Virus record (IMG/VR): IMGVR_UViG_3300016457_001510
Coordinates: 1-40,267 of that record
DNA from: a virus
Reading direction: 5' to 3' (one strand)
Length of the DNA: 40,267 nucleotides
Program-made: the position numbers and the translations under genes
Notes under the pieces: model-generated
What the model saw: the letters and a program-made list of their open reading frames with translations, nothing else
Database searches by the model: none
Told to the model about the DNA's origin: nothing
Part shown: piece after piece, positions 8,758 through 15,799 of the stretch
Layout of the letters: every line of letters starts with the position of its first letter
How positions within the stretch are numbered: the first letter of the stretch is position 1

Positions 8758-8884
8758 CTGTCGGCAGCCCCTCTATCCAAAAAAGAAATCGGCTGGTGCT
8801 CATTCTGGCAATATCACCCCAAGGCCAGCCGGAATGTGCGGAAAGCGCAAAAACAAGCCTCCGCACGACCTTCGGGTCGATCAG
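8750..8884 (-). CDS. E'-like tail assembly chaperone extension (P2 GpE family), alternative frame
   Basis: A short frame between E and the tape measure, in the -1 frame relative to E. It reads RRLVFALSAHSGWPWGDIAR then MSTSRFLFWIEGLPTDG. The W-P-x-x-D-I-x-x-M-S-x-x-x-x-L-x-W-I-E pattern matches the P2 GpE (E') family. In P2, E' is made as an E+E' fusion by -1 frameshifting. Here the -1 frame is open from 8959, overlapping the end of E, so fusion is possible. I see no canonical X-XXY-YYZ slippery heptamer in the overlap, so separate initiation (GTG at 8866, or the CTG at 8884 used as boundary here) is the alternative. Its stop overlaps the tape-measure start by 8 bp. Confidence 0.6.
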   Translation of the reverse strand: MIDPKVVRRLVFALSAHSGWPWGDIARMSTSRFLFWIEGLPTDG

Positions 8885-9123
8885 GTAAAATCCGCGTAGG
8901 CATCCTGCACTTTGCCATAGTCCTTGAGCGACAGGCTGCTGACCTCTTGCGGTGTGGCTTCACACAGGTTCGCGATCAGAGCCACTTCGGCTCGTGCAGC
9001 GGATTTATTGCCCTCTTGCGCAGATAGTTGATCTTCGACTGTAGGCTCGCGCATGGTCAGTTCTTTGATGACCTGGCCATTGCGATCAAAGCCTTTTTCA
9101 AGCGGAATTTTTTTGGCGGTCAT
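8881..9123 (-). CDS. E: Tail assembly chaperone E (P2 gpE/Mu gp41 family)
   Basis: An 80-aa protein of the tail assembly chaperone family that includes P2 E and Mu gp41; it is thought to bind the tape measure before tube assembly. The sequence IPLEKGFDRNGQVIKELTMR followed by EPTVEDQLSAQE is the typical opening (a beta hairpin around 'reltlRePtv.D'), and SLSLKDYGKVQDAYADF the typical end. It is located between the tail tube gene and the tape measure, as in P2. The stop codon lies inside the E'-like frame described separately. Confidence 0.88.
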   Translation of the reverse strand: MTAKKIPLEKGFDRNGQVIKELTMREPTVEDQLSAQEGNKSAARAEVALIANLCEATPQEVSSLSLKDYGKVQDAYADFT

Positions 9124-9126
9124 ATT

Positions 9127-9633
9127 TTACAGTCCCAGAGCTTCGCGCTGTGCGGCGAGACGATCCGTCCCATTCACAATGCGCACCATATTTTCGACAT
9201 CGATCTCGTGTAGATTTGTGCCGTTGTGTGTTTCCTTGAAATAGGTGAGGCGCAACGTCACAGACAGCGGCGCAGGCGATCCGGGCGTCCATTCCCCGCG
9301 CGACAGGCTGGTGATCTTGCCCCGCATATTGTGCACGACAGGTTTCACGGTGCCGTCGAAACTTTCAAGCGCGCCGCGCGCGGTAAGTTGAACATTCGCC
9401 CCGGAAGCCACGCCAAAGAGCGCCAAAACGTCAGAGTCATAGGCAATCAAAGAGAACGATGTTTCGAGCGGCTCTTGCCCCATTTCGATCGCGACGGCGC
9501 TGTCCATACCACCGCCACGAAAATCTTCTGTCGACAGCGTCAAGTCAGGCGGGCTGTAGTTTTGGATTTGCCCGGCATAGCCACGGCCATCGACAAAAAG
9601 GTTCAGGTTTTTAAGGACGTCACGCGCAGCCAT
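9127..9633 (-). CDS. FII: Major tail tube protein (P2 FII-like)
   Basis: Forms the inner tube of the contractile tail. The 168-aa length equals that of P2 FII (about 172). Family features are the opening MAARDVLKNLNLFVDGRGYA, the GGGMDSAVAIEMGQEPLETS segment (residues 41-60) and a C-terminal beta strand LSVTLRLTYFKETHNG followed by HEIDVENMVRIVNGTDRLA. It shares one base with the sheath stop (TAATG junction), so the two most abundant tail proteins are translationally coupled. Confidence 0.93.
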   Translation of the reverse strand: MAARDVLKNLNLFVDGRGYAGQIQNYSPPDLTLSTEDFRGGGMDSAVAIEMGQEPLETSFSLIAYDSDVLALFGVASGANVQLTARGALESFDGTVKPVVHNMRGKITSLSRGEWTPGSPAPLSVTLRLTYFKETHNGTNLHEIDVENMVRIVNGTDRLAAQREALGL

Positions 9634-11168
9634 TAGCTAAACACCTCCGAAATATAATCGTTCGTGAGGAACGATCGGAAAATCACATGCTCGGCGGGAT
9701 AAACAGGCGTGAAGTCAAAGTTGAAATAGACCTTGCCTTGGGCGATGTTCGCCGCCGTGTTCAGATCAGGGTCGGCCCAGCATTCGCCGCCCAGGATCGC
9801 GCCAAGGTTCACCAGTGTGCGCAGGTACGCATTCACGCTTTCGGTGACGTCCTCGACATATGTTTTCGTGATCCCGCGATCGACGGCCCAGAGGTGCGCG
9901 CGCTGCAGGCTTTCATTGATAATGTCAGCCGTGCGGCGAACCGACAGGAACGCCCATTTCGCATCACTCGCAGTCGAACGGTTGCCCCAGAGGCGATAGC
10001 CGTCCTCGCGAATGATCGTTGCGACTTCCTGCTCGTTCAGAAGGTTCGCACGCGACGAGCTGTCGCCGAGTTTGAAATCGACAGGTCGGCTTGTGCCAAT
10101 GATCCCGTTAATCACCTTATTGGAAGGCGAACACCAGAACCCCACGTCGTTGTCGGTTTTGGCGATCACGCCAGCCACGCGAGCGGATGCCTGGCGGTTC
10201 GTGATCGTGCCGTCGTAGTCATAGACTTTCACCCACGGGTCGACGATATAGATGCGATCGCTGCCCCAATCCTCGCGATACTCGAAAGCGGCCTCGTCGG
10301 TCGTGTCCGGGCCATCGGCGATGATCACGGCGCGCAGGCGTTCAGCAATGCCAATTGCCTCTGAAACGACAGGATTGGCGGCGGCGTCTGGGCGCTGGTG
10401 TGTCCATCCCGGCGCGCAGATAATGCGCGGCGCATAGCCGACGACACTCTCAGCCCCCGCCAAAGCATGCAGCCCCTCAAAGTTGCCGGTCGTGGCGTTC
10501 ACGCCGCCGACGACGTTTGCCAGGGTTTCAGCCTCGGTCGCTTCATCGGCGACGCGTACGATCACAACGACGGCGCCGATCTGGTCAAAGATGCCATCAA
10601 GCGCAGGTGCGAGCGTTCCGGTGTTTGTGCCGGTCGTGTCGAGGTCTGAAATCACCCCGCGATTGCCAGCGACAAGAACAGGCGTGTCGAGCGGGAATGG
10701 TTCATCCTCGCCATCGCTCAGATATTGCGCAGAGCCCGAAGACTTAACGACACCAGTGCTGTCCGAGCCCGACAGTTCTGATGCTGTCACGAGCGCGCTA
10801 GCTTCTGTGCTGCCGGTGATCGCTGTCACAATGTCGTCGGCGGTAGATGTGATTGCACCAGTCGCATCGGTCGCGAGGGAAACTGTGATTGCAACGCCTG
10901 AGATGTTAACCGCAAGAGCTGCAGAATTTTCCGATGGGTCAACGAAATTCACTGTGATGTTGTTGCCGGCATTGCCTGCGGTTTTCGCTGTGAAGGTGAT
11001 CCCGGTTTTGGCCGCTGCGGTGCCGATTGTAACAGTTGCGGCAACAGCTGTGGCAGCGTTCGGTGCAGTGCCAACAATGCCGATCACGCCGCTGCGAACC
11101 GTGCGCACGGGGCGCGGCCCCGTGTCGATCTCGATCACCTCGACGCCGTGCAAGAATGTTTCAGACAT
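9633..11168 (-). CDS. FI: Contractile tail sheath protein (P2 FI-like) with inserted domain
   Basis: Sheath subunit whose contraction drives the tube through the host envelope. The P2 FI core is clear: FLHGVEVIEIDTGPRPVRTV at the start, FPLDTPVLV near 158, VVVIVRVADEAT near 200, GFWCSPSNK, then DFTPVYPAEHVIFRSFLT at the end. At 511 aa it is over 100 residues longer than P2 FI (396 aa). The extra part is residues about 40-156, a Thr/Ala/Val-rich beta domain (TAKTAGNAGNNITVNFVDP, then SGVAITVSLATDATGAITST) placed between strand GIVGTAP and FPLDTP, probably exposed on the virion surface. The intergenic leader upstream carries a repeat copy and a hairpin. Confidence 0.93.
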   Translation of the reverse strand: MSETFLHGVEVIEIDTGPRPVRTVRSGVIGIVGTAPNAATAVAATVTIGTAAAKTGITFTAKTAGNAGNNITVNFVDPSENSAALAVNISGVAITVSLATDATGAITSTADDIVTAITGSTEASALVTASELSGSDSTGVVKSSGSAQYLSDGEDEPFPLDTPVLVAGNRGVISDLDTTGTNTGTLAPALDGIFDQIGAVVVIVRVADEATEAETLANVVGGVNATTGNFEGLHALAGAESVVGYAPRIICAPGWTHQRPDAAANPVVSEAIGIAERLRAVIIADGPDTTDEAAFEYREDWGSDRIYIVDPWVKVYDYDGTITNRQASARVAGVIAKTDNDVGFWCSPSNKVINGIIGTSRPVDFKLGDSSSRANLLNEQEVATIIREDGYRLWGNRSTASDAKWAFLSVRRTADIINESLQRAHLWAVDRGITKTYVEDVTESVNAYLRTLVNLGAILGGECWADPDLNTAANIAQGKVYFNFDFTPVYPAEHVIFRSFLTNDYISEVFS

Positions 11169-11193
11169 TGTTTTCCCTCGTCATGCTCAGATC

Positions 11194-11215
11194 AGGCGCG
11201 TGAAATATTGCGCCT
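11194..11215 (-). other. Hairpin in the leader of the sheath gene
   Basis: AGGCGC, a ten-base AT-rich loop, GCGCCT: a perfect 6-bp stem ending about 26 bases before the sheath ATG on the minus strand. It could stabilise or process the mRNA of this highly expressed gene; the function is inferred. Confidence 0.4.
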
Positions 11216-11241
11216 AGGATGAGCAGTCATAGCGGATCGTT

Positions 11242-11259
11242 CCACTGGCGTTTTTGCCG
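11242..11259 (-). repeat. 18-bp dispersed motif, copy 1 (before sheath gene)
   Basis: Minus strand CGGCAAAAACGCCAGTGG, one of five copies of CGGCAAAARCGCCAGTGG in the window. It lies 26 bp past the fibre chaperone stop and 73 bp before the sheath start. Including its flanks it is identical over 22 bases to copy 3. Confidence 0.85.
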
Positions 11260-11285
11260 CGAAAATGGGAAATCGTTAGATGTCT

Positions 11286-11564
11286 TTAGTCAGCTGTATC
11301 GAGCAAATCCGCGACGTCTGGGTTCTCAGTTAAAAACGTACGGAGTTTCTCGACAGGGTCGACGGCCTGAACTATGGCCGGCGCATTGATAATCGACCAC
11401 GACGCGCCGTTCCAGCGCGCGGCCTTGTCTGCCGGGATTTCATCAGGCGGTGCAATGGTCGTGCAGCGCGCCGGGATCAAATATTTGCCAGGTTCGAGCG
11501 GCGACGGATCGGCGACCTCTGTCCCAATATAGATACCCGCGACATCATGTTGATAAACCTGCAT
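11286..11564 (-). CDS. Putative tail fibre assembly protein
   Basis: A 92-aa protein directly after the fibre gene (9 bp gap), the usual place of a fibre chaperone (P2 G analogue). It reads PLEPGKYLIPARCTTIAPP in the first half and ARWNGASWSII in the middle, a pattern common in small fibre-associated proteins of alphaproteobacterial phages (a 'describe the input then W-x-G-x-x-W' module). A short acidic helix ends the protein (LLDTAD). The family assignment rests on position plus this pattern. After its TAA the same frame stays open for about 23 codons, possibly a lost C-terminal extension. Confidence 0.65.
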   Translation of the reverse strand: MQVYQHDVAGIYIGTEVADPSPLEPGKYLIPARCTTIAPPDEIPADKAARWNGASWSIINAPAIVQAVDPVEKLRTFLTENPDVADLLDTAD

Positions 11565-11573
11565 GCGATCACC

Positions 11574-12935
11574 TCAATATTTAATGCACGCCAATAAAGC
11601 GATGTTTCGCGGCCGCACGTCGGTTACCATATTGTTATTACCGGCCCCATTTAGTGACTCTAGTACTTCGTGGACCTCAATTTTGCCGGATCCTACGATC
11701 AGACAGCCCTCAGACTTCGACTGATTGGGTGAAGGATGGAGAGCGTCAGTCCCCCACCCGTCTCGGGGGAGGTTCACATAGCCTCCTTGGCTACTACCGA
11801 ACGCCCGCCCACCGTCGACGCCGCGACCGTTATCCCATCCGCGCAGGAATTCGCCCCGCAGATCCGGCAACGTGAACGTGGTCGATCCGTTTCCTGATCC
11901 GAATTGCGTCCCGATCACGTTGAACAGATCCGCGTAAACCGTGCGGCTGATCTCTGCCCCGCTTGCCTTGAGCCACCCTGTTGGGGCCGTGTTGCGGGCG
12001 AAATAAGTCACCATCCCAGCGGGCGCTTTCTGGTTCGTTTCACTCTTGCTGTAAACGTCTAGATTCGCGCGCGCCGTCGCCTTGTCCGACACGTCGGCCA
12101 AGTTCTGATCTTTCCGCAGGCTGTCGGGCAGCGACGACGCAGGTTCGTTTTGCGCTGCGATCAACTGCGTTCCGGCGGGGTACGATTTGCCCAGGTTGAT
12201 TTTTGTAGCGTCGGATCCGTCAGCCTGCCAGCCGTCGACGCTCGCATCATTCGGCAGGCGAGCGCCATCGATGTAGATCGCGACACCGACGTTCGTCACG
12301 GTCGTGAATGTGACAACGGTCTGAGATTCGGCGAGTGTTTGCGTTTCCTCAATCGTATTTACGACGACATTCGCCTCAGTCGGGTCCGCCCATTCGTAAT
12401 CACCATCTGCGTTCGATGCCTTTCGCAAAACTTGCTCAGTCGTGCCGCCAGGGATAATCGTCGCCGCAGTGACGTTGTTCGAGATCCAGTTTTGCGTAAC
12501 GACCGCGACGTATGGGTCAAACACGATCGACACCACGTCGGAATTCGTCGCGAGAAACTCAAGGCGCACGATTGTGTCAGAAAACGCACCCTCGCCTGCC
12601 TCTGGCTTATATGTTGACGGCAAATTTCCTAACGCGAATAGCGTTCCATCGGCATCAAATATCCCAACCTCGCGCATAGTGAAGCCACCCTCGCTCGCTG
12701 GAATTACCAGCTCTGCGGCGAAAAGAGCTGGATAATTCACGGCGTCGGGTCGATATACCCGGTTCACAGTCGCGCGATAGACCTCGCGCACAAGCGATGT
12801 TTGCGCTTCGTCAGGTGTGACATCACTCCCGTTACCATCGCCGACGGCCATATGTGTCAGGTTTACAGGGTCGCCTGAACTCGCTGCGTACATAGCCGCG
12901 AGGCCTGCTGTTGTGTGGATTGTCGAAAATGCCAT
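11574..12935 (-). CDS. H: Tail fibre protein (P2 gpH-like) with collar domain
   Basis: Receptor-binding fibre attached to the baseplate through gpI/gpJ. Residues 1-150 are the phage tail-collar fibre N-terminal domain (FSTIHTTAGLAAMYAASSG, LTHMAVGDGNG, GGFTMREVGIFDADG). The middle is a short shaft with DVSDKATARANLDVYSKSET (residues 281-300), a common register in fibres. Residues about 306-365 form a tail collar domain (GMVTYFARNTAPTGWL, then FTLPDLRGEFLRGWDNGRG), and the C-terminus ends DVRPRNIALLACIKY, the usual end. At 453 aa it is shorter than P2 H (669 aa). It is followed by its likely chaperone. A second candidate receptor-binding protein is the tailspike at 15.8-18.1 kb. Confidence 0.9.
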   Translation of the reverse strand: MAFSTIHTTAGLAAMYAASSGDPVNLTHMAVGDGNGSDVTPDEAQTSLVREVYRATVNRVYRPDAVNYPALFAAELVIPASEGGFTMREVGIFDADGTLFALGNLPSTYKPEAGEGAFSDTIVRLEFLATNSDVVSIVFDPYVAVVTQNWISNNVTAATIIPGGTTEQVLRKASNADGDYEWADPTEANVVVNTIEETQTLAESQTVVTFTTVTNVGVAIYIDGARLPNDASVDGWQADGSDATKINLGKSYPAGTQLIAAQNEPASSLPDSLRKDQNLADVSDKATARANLDVYSKSETNQKAPAGMVTYFARNTAPTGWLKASGAEISRTVYADLFNVIGTQFGSGNGSTTFTLPDLRGEFLRGWDNGRGVDGGRAFGSSQGGYVNLPRDGWGTDALHPSPNQSKSEGCLIVGSGKIEVHEVLESLNGAGNNNMVTDVRPRNIALLACIKY

Positions 12936-12944
12936 GTGTGCCCC

Positions 12945-13493
12945 TTACAAAAGCTGCCCGCCGTATCCTACGACGATCTCGTTACCCATTGTAGCGACCG
13001 CCGCGGCATATGGCCCAGCGCGAGACGATGTGCTGATTTCGATTTTATCAAGGTGAGATCGCAAAGATTTCGTGCGGTCGATCGCCTCAATTATCTCCTC
13101 GATATCTGAGATCGTCGCAACGGTTGCACCGTCTTCTGTATCAATCTCAATTCGGTAGGTGAACGGATCGCCAATTGTATCCATGTTGTGCCATTCAACG
13201 ATGCGCGCAGCTAGAGACGCAGCCGCAAGAGACTTTCGAACAGCCCCAACGGTGCCTTTGATTTGTTGAACCTCTATCGCAGATTTGATCGCAGCGCGCT
13301 TTTGCGTCTCCGTCCAGTCTGTCGACCATGTGTCGACCGAAAATGCCCACGCAAGCCACGGCATGACATTCGACGGGCATTCGTCAGCGTTCCAGACCTC
13401 ACGCACGACGACCTGCACCTCTGATATTCTCGCAGTCGCTACGTCAAGCGCGCGCTCTTGCACGGTCGCATTGTGGGGTAACAGATCAGACAT
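12945..13493 (-). CDS. I: Tail protein I (P2 gpI-like baseplate component)
   Basis: A 182-aa member of the P2 gpI family that links the baseplate wedge to the fibre. The opening MSDLLPHNATVQERALD and the stretch MPWLAWAFSVDTWSTDWTET are the family hallmarks (the 'lpwLAwalsVD.Wd..W' block). It overlaps the end of gpJ by 8 bp and precedes the fibre gene by 9 bp, so W-J-I-H are in P2 order and co-translated. Confidence 0.92.
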   Translation of the reverse strand: MSDLLPHNATVQERALDVATARISEVQVVVREVWNADECPSNVMPWLAWAFSVDTWSTDWTETQKRAAIKSAIEVQQIKGTVGAVRKSLAAASLAARIVEWHNMDTIGDPFTYRIEIDTEDGATVATISDIEEIIEAIDRTKSLRSHLDKIEISTSSRAGPYAAAVATMGNEIVVGYGGQLL

Positions 13494-14385
13494 TTGTGCC
13501 CCCGATCGTGATCGTCACGCCGGTGCAATAGGCCGCCTCTCCGTCACCGATGACAATGTCGGCGGCCGGTGACGTCAGACTGACATTTTGCACACCGGAT
13601 TGATGCAATGCCGCATACAAGCCCGACAGCGTCACGTCGTACCCGATTGCGTGCAAGCCCTCGACATAGGACGTCACAGCGTCCTCTGCTGATAGCCGGA
13701 TCACCTCTGCGTCAGGGCCTGGATAAACCGTCAACTCTGCCGTGACCTCGTATTCGGTGATAGATGCGCTTTGCACTGTGACGTTATCCGTCATTGGCCT
13801 GATTGTGTCTGCGTTCAGGTATTCGTCTACAGCATCGACGATATCCACGCCTGCCGATCCGGTTCCGACGCGCGACAGGACATAAACAGTCACCGCACCT
13901 GGCGTCGGACTGATCGCCTGGGCGTCTTTCACGTCTGCGTCGGCGCTCAGGGCGTGATAGGTATAAGATCCTTGCGATCCCGCGACTGTGTAACCCTCGG
14001 GCGACAGCTGCACGCGGCGGCGCAGGTCGTCGTCACTTTCATAGGTTGGATCAACCGGCGGGATCGCGGCGGGGTCTCCCTCGTCAATCAGAAGGCGTGC
14101 GACGTTATAGTTAGCGGCGATCTGATCGAGATCCGAACTGGTAGCATATGCCAACATGACGGCATGCGCGCCGTCATTCACGCGCTGCCGAATGATCATT
14201 TCGCGATATGCCGCGACCTCAAGGATCTTATATGCCGGATCGCTTTCGACCAGCGCATCGAACGTCTCGTCGCGCGCTCTCAGATCCGCGAGCATGGCCG
14301 CGAAAATCTTCTCAAAATCGAGCTCCTCGACGATGTCAGGCGCCGTCAGCTGCGACAGATCAACGGCTGTAAATGTGTTTGCCAT
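13486..14385 (-). CDS. J: Baseplate assembly protein J (P2 gpJ-like)
   Basis: Baseplate wedge protein of the gpJ family (related to T4 gp6 and Mu gp47). Its 299 aa match P2 J (302 aa). Visible family blocks: a long acidic first helix region (PDIVEELDFEKIFAAMLADL), AVMLAYATSSDLDQIAANYN near residue 80, the ESDDDLRRRVQLSPEGYTVA block near 117-136 with GSQGSYTYHALSADADVKDA following, and a C-terminal beta part ending in GVTITIGGTNV. It shares one base with the W stop and overlaps I by 8 bp. Confidence 0.93.
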   Translation of the reverse strand: MANTFTAVDLSQLTAPDIVEELDFEKIFAAMLADLRARDETFDALVESDPAYKILEVAAYREMIIRQRVNDGAHAVMLAYATSSDLDQIAANYNVARLLIDEGDPAAIPPVDPTYESDDDLRRRVQLSPEGYTVAGSQGSYTYHALSADADVKDAQAISPTPGAVTVYVLSRVGTGSAGVDIVDAVDEYLNADTIRPMTDNVTVQSASITEYEVTAELTVYPGPDAEVIRLSAEDAVTSYVEGLHAIGYDVTLSGLYAALHQSGVQNVSLTSPAADIVIGDGEAAYCTGVTITIGGTNV

Positions 14386-14723
14386 TATGTAACCTCGATC
14401 CCGTCGATTTCAATTTCCGTTCCGTCGGGCAGGTATGTGCAGACGAGCGACAGCGTGAATTTCCCGGCCTCTGCGGCCTCGACCGAAACCTCATCGACGG
14501 AAATGCGGGGCTCCCATGTCGCCAGCGCCTCGGCGGTCGCCGCGATCATGTCGACCCGCGTAGCGTCATTCATGGGCGCATCGATCAGCTCGAACAGTCG
14601 CGAGCCGTATTCGCGGCGCATGATCCTGGACCCGATCGGCGTCGTCAAAATGTCGCGAATGGATTGACGCAAATGGTCAATCCCAGAGATATGTTTCCCG
14701 GTTGTCGCACTGGTTCCAATCAT
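14385..14723 (-). CDS. W: Baseplate assembly protein W (P2 gpW, T4 gp25-like)
   Basis: A 112-aa wedge protein of the gp25/lysozyme-like baseplate family. SGIDHLRQSIRDILTTPIGS then RIMRREYGSRLFELIDAP is the canonical block, with the Arg-Glu-Tyr-Gly-Ser motif at residues 40-44. It is first of the coupled W-J-I-H run. The 53-bp gap upstream, after V, is one of the few real gaps in the operon and carries repeat copy 2 plus a GC-rich palindrome (GGCGGCCGCC). Confidence 0.93.
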   Translation of the reverse strand: MIGTSATTGKHISGIDHLRQSIRDILTTPIGSRIMRREYGSRLFELIDAPMNDATRVDMIAATAEALATWEPRISVDEVSVEAAEAGKFTLSLVCTYLPDGTEIEIDGIEVT

Positions 14724-14755
14724 GCGGCGATGATCGCCTGGGGCGGCCGCCTAAT

Positions 14756-14773
14756 CCACTGGCGCTTTTGCCG
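14756..14773 (-). repeat. 18-bp dispersed motif, copy 2 (before baseplate W)
   Basis: Minus strand CGGCAAAAGCGCCAGTGG, three bases past the V stop and 32 bases before the W start. It is not in a coding frame. Together with flanking TT and A it matches copy 4 over 21 bases. Confidence 0.85.
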
Positions 14774-14776
14774 AAA

Positions 14777-15262
14777 TCAGCTAGGCGGAGACGTCGTTCC
14801 GCCACTGTCGCCGGTGTGCGTATGACCGATGAGGCTCACGCCTTCCGCGAGGACGTCAGCGTTCACGGTTACACCGCCTGCCCCGATTGAAATGGTCGTA
14901 CCGCCTGCGCTGATCTCGATCATGCCACCTTTGACGCTAATCCAAGCGTCACCGACCTCAATCAAATGTTCAGCACCATCGCCTGACGGTGCCGCATTGG
15001 ATCCGCTGAACATCCGCCCAATGATCACGCCCTGAGCCGTGTCTCCGCCTGGCGAAGCAATGATGACCTGTTCGCCGACGCTAACCGGCACCCAGACCTT
15101 GACGCCACCAGCGGCAGGCACAGACCACGGCAGCGATGCAGTTTCGCTGTCGCCACCGAGTGAGACTTTCGCGCGCGCTGCGGCAGCGTCGACAGCAGTT
15201 ACGGTGCCAATTCGGATCACACCTTGCATGCGCCGATCTTGATCGCCCTGAGGCCAGCTCAT
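14777..15262 (-). CDS. V: Baseplate spike protein V (P2 gpV-like)
   Basis: Membrane-piercing trimeric tail spike. An N-terminal OB-like domain is seen (RIGTVTAVDAAAARAKVSLG, then LPWSVPAAGGVKVWVPVSVG, residues 21-64), followed by a short beta-helix of alternating residues (SVKGGMIEISAGGTTISIGA) and a C-terminal tip GHTHTGDSGG containing the H-x-H iron-binding motif typical of these spikes. Its 161 aa are shorter than P2 V (211 aa), so the helix is short. It overlaps the upstream terminator-like gene by 4 bp. It would sit on the D hub. Confidence 0.92.
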   Translation of the reverse strand: MSWPQGDQDRRMQGVIRIGTVTAVDAAAARAKVSLGGDSETASLPWSVPAAGGVKVWVPVSVGEQVIIASPGGDTAQGVIIGRMFSGSNAAPSGDGAEHLIEVGDAWISVKGGMIEISAGGTTISIGAGGVTVNADVLAEGVSLIGHTHTGDSGGTTSPPS

Positions 15263-15798
15263 TCAATTGCCTTCCGATAGTCGCCCTCATGATCCGGACC
15301 GATTTCAGGGCGCCAGCTATACAGAATTTCCGTCGGCATCGTGTCATCGCTTTCCCATACGCTCGCGCCCAGGTGCGCAACCTGTTGCCATTCGACGCGC
15401 CAAACCTCGTATTGATCGAGCGCAGTATCGAAAGCGTCAGGCCCGGCGACGAGGAACTCTGCAGGCGCGACCGGCAGGCCCCAGCGGTTCAGGTTCACGA
15501 AATGCGCCATCGCCGCGGCGAGCATGCGGATCTCTGTTTTTGCACGAGCTGTGCGGAACCCGATCACAATCCGCGCCGAGATCCGCAGCTGCATGGCGGT
15601 CTGTTCGGTGCCGGGATCCGCGTCGGGATATGCCTCGAAATCCTCGACCTCGACGAACACCGCAGGCAATGGCTTGCCGTCGCGATCGTCCTCGTCATAG
15701 AGCGCAACGGTTCTGAGAGCGGGAAAATGCGCCGCGAGCGAGGATGTGATCGCGGTTTGCAGTTGGTCGATTGTGATTTCTGTGTTTGCGTTGGTCAT
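15259..15798 (-). CDS. Probable tail terminator/completion protein (Mu gp37-like)
   Basis: A 179-aa protein between tailspike and spike genes. It has an N-terminal helix (IDQLQTAITSSLAAHFPALR), acidic beta strands (LPAVFVEVEDFEAY) and a central segment RISARIVIGF followed by a long helix (MLAAAMAHFVNLNRWG). The WRVEWQQVAHLG block near residue 135 resembles the DUF1834/Mu gp37 family and other tail terminators. Such proteins cap the tail tube for joining to the head. I am not certain of the family, but the position just before the tail genes and the size support it. Confidence 0.55.
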   Translation of the reverse strand: MTNANTEITIDQLQTAITSSLAAHFPALRTVALYDEDDRDGKPLPAVFVEVEDFEAYPDADPGTEQTAMQLRISARIVIGFRTARAKTEIRMLAAAMAHFVNLNRWGLPVAPAEFLVAGPDAFDTALDQYEVWRVEWQQVAHLGASVWESDDTMPTEILYSWRPEIGPDHEGDYRKAIE

Positions 15799-15799
15799 T

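Noticed and set aside
10483-11217. Open frame of 244 codons on the plus strand opposite the sheath gene
   Set aside because: Low-complexity Ala/Val/Thr translation mirrors the repetitive sheath insert; no family match.
11242-11259. Sigma-54 promoter reading of the motif (TGG...TTTTGC on the plus strand)
   Set aside because: Spacing between GG and GC is seven bases, not the ten required, and the orientation is against the downstream genes.
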